From the NCBI GenBank assembly GCA_916613615.1, contig OU744721.1:76017060-76081059 (forward strand): DNA of 64,000 bases. The letters run 5' to 3'. Origin of the DNA: Steromphala cineraria (taxonomy: Eukaryota; Mollusca; Gastropoda; Trochida; Trochidae). Positions 12,300 to 22,840 of the stretch are shown here, in pieces (positions within the stretch are counted from its first letter, which is position 1; every line of letters starts with the position of its first letter). Under the pieces are notes generated by a model. The model saw nothing but the letters and a program-made list of their open reading frames with translations. It searched no databases and had not been told where the DNA came from. The position numbers and the translations under genes were made by a program.

Positions 12300-12410
12300 T
12301 AACTATCTGTTTTGTATGATTCCGAGTCCGAGTTAGCACGTGTCATCAGAAGAACTTTCACCAAAGAAGCAAGATATCCTTACAGAGAGTTTTCGGTAAG
12401 CTGCAAGTAT
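12300..12410 (-). pseudogene. Decayed duplicate of GIMAP-like exon 1
   Basis: The segment at about 12320-12400 repeats elements of exon 1 just downstream: the tccgagtccgag and agcacgtgtcatcag stretches and the agacatctttataaag-like start region (here agatatccttacagag), with an internal deletion and the ATG lost. It lies 5' of the intact exon on the same strand, so it looks like a broken tandem copy. Confidence 0.45.
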
Positions 12411-12539
12411 ACAGTCTGGTTTAAAACTTTAATGAAGTAGTTCGACAAAACACAGGCCATTAACTCTTCGTCTGCATCACTATGTCAAGTCAAGTAATAC
12501 AACGATGTTCAAAATGCAAAATAAAGTTGAGACTGTGTT

Positions 12540-13771
12540 TCAACATCTGTTGGCGAAATCTACAAACCGCTTTCCAGTTATCCTGAAGTGCTCATTCAGT
12601 CTTTTCAACCAATCTTTTTGTGACATTCTCATACACCTGCTTCCGCCATTGATTTCCTCCGGGATAAATGTTAGTGGTCCTTGTGAATCTGAAAACACAA
12701 TGCCTTCAACATATCTGATATAGATTTGCAAAAGATATCTTGGTGGTTCACATCCTTTGATTTTATGTAGATTTATTTCAATCAGATCGTCGGGGACATC
12801 AACAATTTGTATTTGTTCTTCCTTTGTTTCTTCGTCCCAAACAATTTTGTACTGAATACAGCAATTTTGTAATGTATCCTTCAGTTCTGTTTTAAGTTCC
12901 TGAATATTTCCTTTTATCGAAACTACATTGTCTCCCTCATCTGAAACATTGAACGAGCACGAGTTACTCAGTTGATCTTCCTCAAACAAAAACCCTGTAA
13001 TCTTAGGGATCTTTTCCTTGAACTCATTGGGTTCATCATCCGAAACTTCAGAAATTCCAATGTAGAAATACCCGCCACCGGGAATCTTGGAAAAAGAAGT
13101 GATGTTATCTAACAACTTTAACTTCCCCAAGATATATTCAACAAGATTCAACTTTGCGATGTCATCTGCACTGGGATAAAACGCTTTTATCTCTAGGTTC
13201 CTATTTTCATTGAATGAATTGCGAATGTTCTCATCTGCAGAGAATTCGGTTGTTGTTGCAGGATACCTGTCAACAGTTTGCACCTCTCCTTCTAAGATAT
13301 GCAAAATATTTTCAACGTTTGGATTGATATTTTCGTTGTCATGACGTAACTTTGTGTTAAACTCAACAGTGGCAAACGAAGAGAAACTTGGTACAACAGA
13401 CAAAACGATAAATTCTGTGAAGTCACCAAATAGTTCTTTCTCACTCAGCCATTGGCGAGCAAACACGTCGGTGTAAGGAGTTCCGTCTGTTATGAGACCA
13501 TTTAACAATGTACTGACACACTCATCAAAGAATTCTAATTGTCTGTCTTGGACACGTCGCCCTCTGACATGTATGATAACTTCACCCCCCTCTCCGTTTC
13601 TCAATGCTGATGCCCTTTTCAATATTTCGCTTTGTGTTATTTTCTTTTCACCGTTTTGTATTTTCTTTCCAAAAAAAGTTTCCACTTTTCTACAAACAAT
13701 GAAAACGTTGCCACCAGATGAAGCTGTCTTGTAATCTTCCTTTAGCTTTTCACACCCTTTACACGCCTGTC
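12540..13771 (-). CDS. Schlafen-like protein, terminal exon (5' partial)
   Basis: One exon of 409 codons, opening after ttgttttcag (acceptor at 13773-13772) in phase 1 and ending at a stop at 12540; earlier exons were not found. It matches the Schlafen core. The first half has SEILKRASALRNGEGGEVII (family: ..CALLNSGGGVI). The second AlbA-like lobe has NLEIKAF, then PGGGYFYIGISE, ITGF and near the end MRMSQKDWLKRL (family: LTRKEWIQFM). The two Glu in ENRNLE keep the E-x4-E spacing of the RNase active-site pair of mammalian SLFN13-type proteins; the third acidic residue I cannot place. Schlafens cleave tRNA/rRNA or restrict virus growth. No helicase domain follows, so this is a short-type Schlafen. 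It lies 264 bases upstream of the GIMAP-like start, same strand. Confidence 0.75.
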
Positions 13772-13789
13772 CTGAAAACAATAAGATAC

Positions 13790-15320
13790 CATAATGTATT
13801 TCCAAATACAAAGGACAGTAATAGGTAAGAGGAACTCCTGTATCTTAATGCTATTATTATATCTAAAATAAAACAATCTCTCGTGTTACCTTGACAACAT
13901 GCTTATCAATATAAAAAACATATATAAATATAATAATTTTCAAATTAACATAACAATAATCGATTGATCAGACAAAGAAGGGCAGTGACGCAATATTTAG
14001 GCAGGTTACTCTCCAATTCCGTCAGGTCGAGTCTATAACAAATTGCAATGCCCCTTTTCATGAATCATGAATTTTTAGCGGTCGGCTGTGACGATTAATG
14101 AGATGGAAATGCCTCTCTGAGAAATAAATAAGACGTCATCGATGAAGGTACGTTTCACTGCCTGCGATGCCAAAGGTGGACATACAAGCTACTTAAACCC
14201 CTGGTGTAAGGTTATAGAACTTTTGCAATCAAATACATCGATTCTTCTATCGCTGAAATATAAGTTGTTCTGACCCAACCATTGTACAATGAGCGCCCAC
14301 TAGTTATGTGTAGGTTACATGCTTATCCTAATGTGCCTCAATGATGATCTGAAACCAAACTGATTACTGTTATGATTGTTTTGTTTTCATTATTACTCTT
14401 CAAACACGGCCTATATTTTCTTTTGCTGCGTGGTTTAGAATGTGTGTATGGTTACAGCTTCACTCTACCCCTTCTCGATATCTCCACTAACCTCATAAAA
14501 TTACCTCCCCTTAGTTGCATTACCGTCTTTCATAGCCAATCAGTAGGCCTTTATTCAGAGTCAGAAATAAGAAAGAAATCATGTAGGAAGCTAAACGGTG
14601 AGTGAGTGAGTATGGAGATTTACATACTATCAGCACATTTTTTCTGCTATTAAAACATGTGGATGTTGCCATCCAAAAGTGAGAAGTTTGATAGGATGAG
14701 AGAACAGACGAAAGAAGGCCAAGTGTGGAATAGAAAGCAGGTTTTATAACGACACAAATTTGGTCTGGTTTCTACCCGTTGTCCATTAAAGCTTGGGTGA
14801 CCCTACCAGGAGCATATGAACTCCATCTGGCATAGCTCCAAGGGTCGGCGAAGCACACTAACAATCACAACGCAATAAGGTTTTAAGTCAAGTGGGATGG
14901 AATATAATCAAGTCAGAAACATTCCTAAAATACATGAAGTTGCTATATCTACCTACCAGCGGTTATTTATGCAAAACTTGTGTTGTAAGTTCCTTCCACA
15001 GTTTTTTTCTCGGATCTGTATACTCTCTTTAATTTGGATGTCACTGTTGAGTGTCATGAAAGAAGCCATTCGATTAGCACCCTGCTGGAGCCAGCGTAAA
15101 TACCTCATTGCACGATATGCCGCTAAGAGCTTGATTCCTGGGGTTAGTGGAGATATTATCGGAACTTAAACTCTGGATTATCCAAATTGTAATTGGAAAG
15201 ATGATGTTATTTTATAAAAGAATCATTACATATCTACAATTCTTAATTACTTAAAAGTGAACAATAACTTTGGGTATATTGAAGAACAGTTACTTGATAT
15301 AAGATACACATAATGGATAA
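13790..15320. other. Upstream of the Schlafen-like exon; no gene recognised
   Basis: The missing first exon(s) of the Schlafen-like gene should lie here or beyond, but I could not pick a phase-1 donor with confidence. A gtgagtgagtgagt stretch occurs at about 14599-14612. Short open frames on the plus strand have no recognisable domain. Confidence 0.35.
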
Positions 15321-15326
15321 TTATTA

Positions 15327-15910
15327 TACCCCGCTAACAAGTGAAGGGGGATATAGGTTTGGGCTCGGTCCGTCCGTCCGTCCGAGTTAAAGGGGACAGC
15401 TTTTCACGGAACCTATACAATATAGGATAACCAAATTTGCCAAACAAGTTTACACTAAAGCTCCCAATATTTCCGACAAGGGCTGTAACTCTGTAATTTG
15501 TAATTACATATATCTCATTTTCGAACTCCAAAAACACGGAATAACTCCGTAAAAAATAATTTTGCGGTTCTTGTTTTCAAACTACATCAAGGTATTGATA
15601 CCCTGAAGACACACAGCAAATTTGGTTAACCTATCTTAAATAGTTTCCAAGAAAAGTTGTCCCCTTTCACGATACCCTCGAAGAGTGTCCAAAAACACGG
15701 AACAAGGGCAATAACTCCGTAAAAATAATATTACGGTTCTGATTTTCAAACCTCAATATAGGTATTGATAACCTGAAGACACATAGCAAATTTAGTAATC
15801 CTATCTTAAATAGTTTCTAAGAAAGCTGTCCCCTTTAGCCCGGACGCACGCACGGACGGATGCAGGGACGGAGCCAAAACCTATATATACCCCCTTCCAC
15901 TTTATTGCGG
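15327..15910. mobile_element. Foldback element with about 70-bp terminal inverted repeats
   Basis: The left end (taccccgctaacaagtgaag, then ggggg-atataggtttgggctc and a cggtccgtccgtccg run) is matched by the reverse complement of the right end (gacggagccaaaacctatat...cccccttccactttattgcgg). Inside are two diverged copies, about 165 bases apart, of an acggaataactccgtaaaa... segment, and aaaggggacagctttt / agctgtcccctttag inner inverted ends. No coding capacity is seen; it is a non-autonomous DNA element. Confidence 0.7.
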
Positions 15911-16164
15911 ATTTCAACCTACAAAACATAATTGCTCAACTTACTTCGTGTTGCCATTACATTGCACCGGGGGTCGATGTTCCATGGAAGCGGCCTTAAA
16001 ATGAAAAATCAAACAGATAAAATCATACAGAAAGACTGAGAAATATAGATACCAAGGACCAAAACGTGTCGTGTTCAGTTTTTAACTTTTCACTTCAGTT
16101 TTCGAGTTTTGTTCATGAAGACAAATTCCATAGTGATTATTCGTCGAAACAGTCGATATACAAA

Positions 16165-16790
16165 AATACAGCCATAGGCTCTGTAGCTCATCAGGCTTCA
16201 TGTTCTGTATTGCATTAAGATGTGCCCAATCTGTTTCCCCCTCCTAAGTAGGGGCAACAGGCTAGGGTCACCAAATGTGCATTTTAGAACTCTGATTACC
16301 TGAGGAGTCTCTACAAAACTCTTCAACATTCTATGCTTTGTGCTTCGCGAAGAAGAAAAAAGGTGCAAACTGTTTTAGTAAGGGCGACAAGGTCACCAAT
16401 TCTAAAACTATAGAGCCATTGGCTCTGTAGCTCATCAGGCCTGGCTTCATTTCACTTTTGGTTTAGGGTGTGGCAAATGTGCTACAATTCATAATCCTCA
16501 CTATTCAAGGATTCTTTACACAATGTTTCAGGTTTCTAGGCATTATGCTTCTGGAGAAGAAGATGAAAATAGGTTTTAAGGGTGTGGTCCCTCAGGCCAT
16601 ATAAGGGGCCACAGGGCCATCAAACCTACAATTTACAATCGTCACCAGCCAAGGAGTATGTACGCCAAGTTTCAGCTTTCTAGGCCGTATGGTTCTGGAG
16701 AAAAATTCCACAAAGACGGACGCCAGACATCATTCCATGCCATAAGCCCATCGGGCCTTGCAGGCCAGATGAGCTAAAAATGTGGGAGAC
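16165..16790 (+). mobile_element. Degenerate Pearl/HINE-like element(s)
   Basis: Two heads (ggctctgtagctcatcagg at about 16180 and 16422) are followed by single diverged copies of the 145-bp core seen at 6430-7600 (gaagaagatgaaaatagg at about 16555) and the same tail (cccatcgggccttgcaggcc...gatgagctaaaaa). It looks like one copy inserted in, or recombined with, another. The ACGG microsatellite is nearly absent. Confidence 0.6.
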
Positions 16791-16857
16791 CAGGGCCAAG
16801 CGTCCCACCCCCTTCCTCCTCCTTACATATTAGTGCGTCTCGGGGGCATCTAAATAT

Positions 16858-16965
16858 ATATCAATCAATCAATCAATCTTTATTTCCGGTACTGAAAAGG
16901 CCACAGGCCTATAGTACAATACATAATACATTTGATTTTACATATACTATTTATGTAACAATATG
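16858..16965 (-). mobile_element. LINE-like 3' end
   Basis: On the minus strand this reads ...ctataggcctgtggcctttt...accggaaataaagattgattgattgattgat: a poly(A)-signal-like AATAAAG followed by a (GATT)n tail, as in CR1/L2-type LINE 3' ends. It may be a separate insertion from the LINE coding remains at 18.65 kb. Confidence 0.5.
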
Positions 16966-18640
16966 GTTTCTATATACAGATGCGTAGAATATATACATGG
17001 ACAGGTTTTCGATTTCTTTGTTATCTAAACTATTTAATATAATAAATAATAATAAACATGTATCTCAAATACCTATCAGATAGACTGTCACAGGGAAATG
17101 TAAATTTAGCCTACCATTTCTGCATAAGGACATATTCACGTTAATTTATTTCGACAAAGGGGGAAAAGACACATTATATGGTAGATATTATACATGTATA
17201 ATCATCCAATTTTAATCAAAAGTAATTATCTGATAATGCAAGGCAACTAATGAAGCCATATGAAGGATAGAAATAACAAAATTCTGCACATTTTATCCAA
17301 GGATTAACAAAATACTTGTTATGGTGTCATGGACGCAATATAAGTTTGCTTGGTTGATACACATTTATTGGATTAACGAGAGTGTTGACAATGTAGTTTG
17401 GCTATTACAAAACATCAATATGTGACGGAAACGAACATCGCGATGATTTAAAAGGCGAACTTAACATTTCACAACATCTAAATTCAATCGGTATAGAATA
17501 TTTATTGTTAAGGAATGACAATAAATATATAGATTAAATGAATATTAAACTCACAATCCTCAAAATATGTTACTTGTAAATAATTGTTACAAAACAAAAA
17601 CCCTCGGTATAATGGTACATTTCGTTTATGTTAAATTCAGGAGAATAATGATATGAAAATAAAAACTCCCTATTACGTTAAACGCTTAAGAAATACAAAA
17701 TAATAACTTTTGCACATGTTACTTAACCATAAGATATATTTTAGATCACACTCACTTTGTCCCAATGCTGGTTGCATTAAATATGTTCTTCACAGGAAAT
17801 TATTAAGGAAGTAAGTACAAATTCATTATGCAATGAATACATGGTACCAATTTGTATTATAGGTGCATGAAAATGTTCGATGTTCCGTTTTGTGTTTTTA
17901 TGAGATATTTTAATTTCGACATATCCATTCCTTATATAGCAAAATCGTGTTTCTAGAAAATTTGAAATCCTCGGGGCATTCATGTCCAACACGCTGAACT
18001 TATTAAAGTTTGCAAAATACTTCTTTGTCCGCAAAGTTGCAAGCTCCTAAGAAATCCGATAGTTAGTCTGAAGTTAGTTCAGATATGAAGCGCCACAGAA
18101 ATGTTAACAATCGTTCTTATAATTATGTATATATGTTTTGCGGGTTCAGTCATGTGCTACATATGTTACATCCGTCGTTCGTAGCGCCTTATTTCTAATA
18201 CAGAATACTGTTTCGGTAGCTTAGGTCCAAGTATGTAATCGAAAGCTTGGACATCTGGAACAAAATTAAATACACTGAACAAAATTCAAGCATATTTGAG
18301 GGGAAAATGTCAAATATATAATTCAATCAAAAAAACACAATTTCTTTTTTATATAACTGTTATTCATCCACCCCTGTTACAACCAAATCGACCTCCATTA
18401 CAGGCAAATGAGAGGCCACTTGCACAATAAAGTTTGACATTAAGTGGGATTTTTTATGAAAATAATCATTCATTCCACACTCACACTCAAATCCTAACCT
18501 CTATTGTGATGTACTATGAAATTATGGTCTAATAAGAATAATATACATGTAATTGAAAGAAAACAATTAATACTAGTGCTGCTTTTCAGATGAAAATAAA
18601 ACATGATACATCATCTAATTCTTATAAAACTTTTCAGCAG
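16966..18640. other. AT-rich intergenic region
   Basis: No gene recognised. Open frames are under 90 codons and featureless. Confidence 0.4.
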
Positions 18641-18649
18641 TACAATTAC

Positions 18650-19765
18650 TTAAAGCTTTGTTTTTTCTATTTCATATCTAACAGCAAGTTCTTTTGTAAA
18701 TCTTTTAAATTGTGGTTTACTTTTTTCATGTTTTACATTTGTAAATGAATTTTTTCCAAGCAACAATATAAAATCAAAACTCCTGTCGATAATAATATTT
18801 TCTTTGACACCTAACAGTACCAGTTCCAAACTAAGATTCATGTCACATACATGAGAACATTTCTTTATCCATGAGCAGAAATTATTCCAAAAACACTGTG
18901 TAAAAATACAGTCCCACAATAAATGAGATATTGATTCACTTTCCATTTGGCAGATAGTACACAAATCGCTCTCTACATACTTCAGCTTAAAGAGATAAGT
19001 ATTGGTTGAAAGAATTTATGTATAATTCTATATTTGAACCATCGTAACTGAACTTCTTGTGTTGTTCCAATCATTTTACAATAAACATTGTTCCAATTTA
19101 GATTACAAAATTGCCTTTCCCATTTCATCTGACCTTTAGATTTTAAATCAGAAAATACCAATATAGATATATATGCTTTTTCTTCTGTTTTCCGACTGTG
19201 AAGCTTATGAATAACATATCTATATTCCAAAACTGTGTCAGATTGGCCTCTTTCTAAAGAAAGAAACTTCAAGTATTGTTTTATACTTCTTAATATTCCG
19301 TGAAATTCCAAAAAGTTGGTGGGGATTTGGTACATCACATTAAATTCTTCAAATGACAAAAAATCTTTATTTTCATCTACCACATCTATAATCTGGTTAA
19401 CCCCTTTTTTGTACCAGAGTTACAAAAACAGGTTTATTATTAACGTTGAAATGTTGGTTGTAGAAAATTTGCTCTGTTAAGAAATCACTAAATGATTGTG
19501 GTTTCGCTTTTTTGTCAAATTCAACGGAAGAGATAAAACAGCTTTTCCAAAAATGATTATCAACAATTTTCAATTTTTTTTCAAAATAAAAAGCACTAAA
19601 TATATTTAGATAATCTAAGAATGGGTATGTTGCTTCGAATGGTTGCTTCCTCTTTGGATTGGTATTGCTTGTAAGCCAGGAAACCTCAAGTGCCTTAGCA
19701 TACATAAACATATTTACCCTACTCAAACCACCATCTTGTACAGGTTGACAGACCCAATCAAAATA
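18650..19765 (-). mobile_element. LINE (non-LTR retrotransposon) ORF2 C-terminal remnant
   Basis: Three minus-strand frames, 19760-19397, 19383-18982 and about 19005-18650, join through single-base frameshifts into one C-terminal LINE polyprotein piece. It contains DGGLSRVN..AKALEVSWL (the GGL..AL..SWL motif after the reverse transcriptase), FWKS, LRWFKYRIIHKFF, and a terminal zinc knuckle CTICQMESESISHLLWDC (C-x2-C-x8-H-x4-C). The reverse-transcriptase and endonuclease parts are missing: the copy is 5'-truncated and dead, but not old, given long readable frames. Clade not assigned. Confidence 0.75.
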
Positions 19766-20089
19766 TTATTCATAAAAACCAGAATATCCCAAAAAACGTT
19801 TGTACGGTATGTAGAAATATAGAAAGAGAGGGAGTTTTAACCGAAGATCATAATATTTATACAATACATTTATTTACAAAAAACAAAAACAATGATACAA
19901 TGATATATACACCAATTAGGAAGAGATATATGAATATAAAAACAGTGTCAATTCAGAGTTTATATCAAATACAGTCTTGAGTTATACAGTGCCAATAGAT
20001 ACGTAGATATAGTTATTGAAAATATCATTGTAGGAAATGATGTTTCAAGTCGTGTATATATAATGAGAATTGTAGAATAATACATTCCT

Positions 20090-20512
20090 AAGTACTTTGG
20101 TCAATATATTTATTAAACTCAGTTTCACCACCAAACAAAAAAGCAATCTTATTAATTTCTTCTTGTAGTTCAAAAGCAACATAAACATCAACCTCAAGAA
20201 GATCTATCATAAAGACAAAAAATGCATTTAGTTTAGGATTGAGGTGTTCACAATGAAAGAGAATATGAAAGTCATAATCGCTAGTGTGGTATTTGCATAA
20301 ATTGCATTCCTTAGATATTTTTGCTCAATATGGGACTTTGATGCATAATTTTAGAGCAGGTTTATAGTTTGGATGTAAATAAGCTAGATGGCAAAGAATA
20401 TGTCGTGGAAAATGAGAACTTCTAGTTTTAACCCAATCATGAGTCTGCATTTCTTTTCGATCAAAATACCCAGATAGGACTGTCCAAAATGGTTTTGCTG
20501 CGTTATGTCAAG
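20090..20512 (-). mobile_element. Second LINE C-terminal fragment
   Basis: Minus-strand reading gives HFPRHILCHLAYLHPNYK..., an in-frame stop, then CNLCKYHTSDYDFHILFHC, a C-x2-C-x9-H-x4-C knuckle like those at LINE ORF2 ends, and FFVFMIDLL. It is a different element from the one at 18.65-19.77 kb. Adjacent sequence 20513-21244 has no recognisable content. Confidence 0.5.
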
Positions 20513-21244
20513 ACTGTAGAATTGCGACCTCATATATCAATGGTCCATAAAAGTACGCATAGGAGATCAGGTGCTTGTGAAACGAATAATAACTAAACTT
20601 CCTTGTGCTCATAAATATAGAAATATATACTAGAAGCCACGAGTGAAATATCAACTTTACCCATGTCACAAGATGAAACAAACCTGATATTTGGAAACCT
20701 ACATTATGTATTCTATTTATTATATGATTTTTATTGAAACATGTGATTAAAATTATTTTAAAACTGCAAAGTTGTCCAAATTTGTTCAAATAGTTGAAAG
20801 TAGTTCCGGCACTTGACCAGAGACGATATATTATATCGCCACTTGTCATAGTGAAAATATAATATATCGTCACTGTTGCCTGATAGACAGTTTAATTATT
20901 TCACTGATAAAACCCAGTATTTCTTCGCTGATCATATAATAAATGTATATTCAAATATACAAATCATATACAATATACTATACAAACAACTGTCAACTAG
21001 TGTGCCCGTCAATTAATTCCGATCAGTTTAGACAAAAAAGGATTTCGTTTGTAAAGTTAACTGATAGATTATCAAAACTTATAAACGATAACGGAATGTT
21101 ATTTAATGCGAAATAAGACGTTTTAGACACAAAAGTACGTACCTTAGTAGTTCTGTCAATACAACGAAGATGGCTGAGTTCCTACTTTCTCTTTGAAACG
21201 AGGTCAAAGCTAGTTACAAGAAGCGACGTAATAGCCTCTCAAAC

Positions 21245-21549
21245 TACCGTATTTCCTTAATTACACGCCGGGCGTCTATTATTTTCAAAAGGTCTACATC
21301 ATAGACGTCTATTTGAGGCAGGCTTCTATTCAAGACAGGCGTCTATTTCGTAAAAAGCGAAACCGTTTAGACTATTTTGTAACAAAATCAGATAATTTAA
21401 CAAAAAAGAAGCGTTTTTATATATAAAACTTGGTATACGCGGCGTTTAATTAAGGCAGGCGTTTATTATTTTCAGAAAGTCTTATGCAAGGGCGTCTATT
21501 CGAGGCAGGCGTATATTCAAGGCAGGCGTATAATTAAGGAAATACGGTA
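21245..21549. mobile_element. TIR element 1 (ends TACCGTATTTCCTTAATTA)
   Basis: The left end taccgtatttccttaatta and the right end taattaaggaaatacggta are exact inverted repeats, and similarity extends a few bases inward. Several internal copies of ggcgtctatt and caggcgt follow the ends. It is non-autonomous with no open frame. A related element lies at 59071-59377. Confidence 0.75.
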
Positions 21550-22665
21550 TCTAAGGCATGGATTTAGGTTACACTGACCGAGAGCTTACAATAGAGGCAA
21601 TGCACATTGAACTGCGTTATCGACTTCAACTAATGCATGCTAACTCTATCAATAATGATAAATAAGTTATAATCAATTGTGCAGACAAATCATTATCAAA
21701 CTGCAATTCTAAAAAGTATTTTTTTACTGTATTCGTGGTATTTTTAGCATGATTTTGAGACCAACCATGAAGAGATCGTATCAAAATGCATTAAATTACA
21801 GTTTACCAAAATGACCGAAACGTTAGCCCCGGCATGTGGACATGAAGGCGAATCAATGTGGCCAATTTCCGGTTCTTAAAAAGACCATTCGAGCGGGGTA
21901 TTTTTTTTGTGGAAACGAAATTAAGAACATTTCAGCTGTTCAAGATTTAAAAATTTGACAAATGTGTTAATGTGTATCGCTCAAAAATAAAAAAATCCAG
22001 CCAATCATCGAAGCTACGACCGTGGAATGCATTACTACGACAAAAAGTTGTCATAACAGTACTGATAACTCTTTTTATGAATTATTTGATAGTATGCTCC
22101 TCTTCTATCAATCAGGTAGTTTACCTAATGATGATATCATCGAAATGATTATATACAATACATGCTCATGTTGTGATCTTGTGCTTGTTATTATTTATAC
22201 TTTTGTAATCATAAGATTTTATGTACGTCACATATATTATGTTGTTATGGAGAGGCATTAATATAAGCCATTGGCTTGTTTGCCAATCCACTTTCTGTAT
22301 ATTTAGAGAAATAAATATGTTAAAACATATAATCCAAAGCGGGTTCGTTTAAAAGCTATGCCACTTTTACAGAGAGTACTGTAACGTTGACGTTGAATTA
22401 AGTAGTTTATTGTTGAATAAAGCATGTAAATGTGATATCAAACTTTCGACGAAAGATTTTTCTATGGAGTGATGTATTTCTTTTCTCAATTGCTAGAAAG
22501 TTGTTCAAATCCAGTTGTATGAGGTAATAGAGAGTAGTTCAATCAATTACCAGTTGTATCAGATAATTGCAATGAATAAGGTCAAAAATCTATTGAAAGA
22601 AAATCATGAATAAAATAACCAAAACAGATATTTATATAATTTGCTCTTTTGAGGATGATTGGTTG
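21550..22665. other. AT-rich intergenic region
   Basis: No gene recognised. The 79-codon frame at 22022-22261 is hydrophobic but has no family resemblance I can name. Confidence 0.35.
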
Positions 22666-22669
22666 GTAT

Positions 22670-22840
22670 TGGGTGGTTGTGATGGGTTGTGATGGGGCGT
22701 GGTGGGTTGTGATGGGGCGTGGTGGGTTGTGATGGGGCGTGGTGGGTTGTGATGGGTTGTGATGGGGCGTGGTGGGTTGTGATGGGGCGTGGTGGGTTGT
22801 GATGGGGCGTGGTGGGTTGTGATGGGGCGTAGTTGGTTAG
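22670..22840 (+). repeat. G-rich 20-bp minisatellite
   Basis: About eight units of gggttgtgatggggcgtggt, with occasional 10-bp half units (gggttgtgat). Repeated GGG/GGGG runs on the plus strand make G-quadruplex formation possible. Confidence 0.9.

Noticed and set aside
13745..13771. QACKG at the start of the Schlafen-like exon, resembling the caspase active site QACRG
   Set aside because: The exon phase differs from the caspase QACRG exons (there the junction lies between Q and A, phase 0), nothing downstream is caspase-like, and the rest is Schlafen. Treated as chance.
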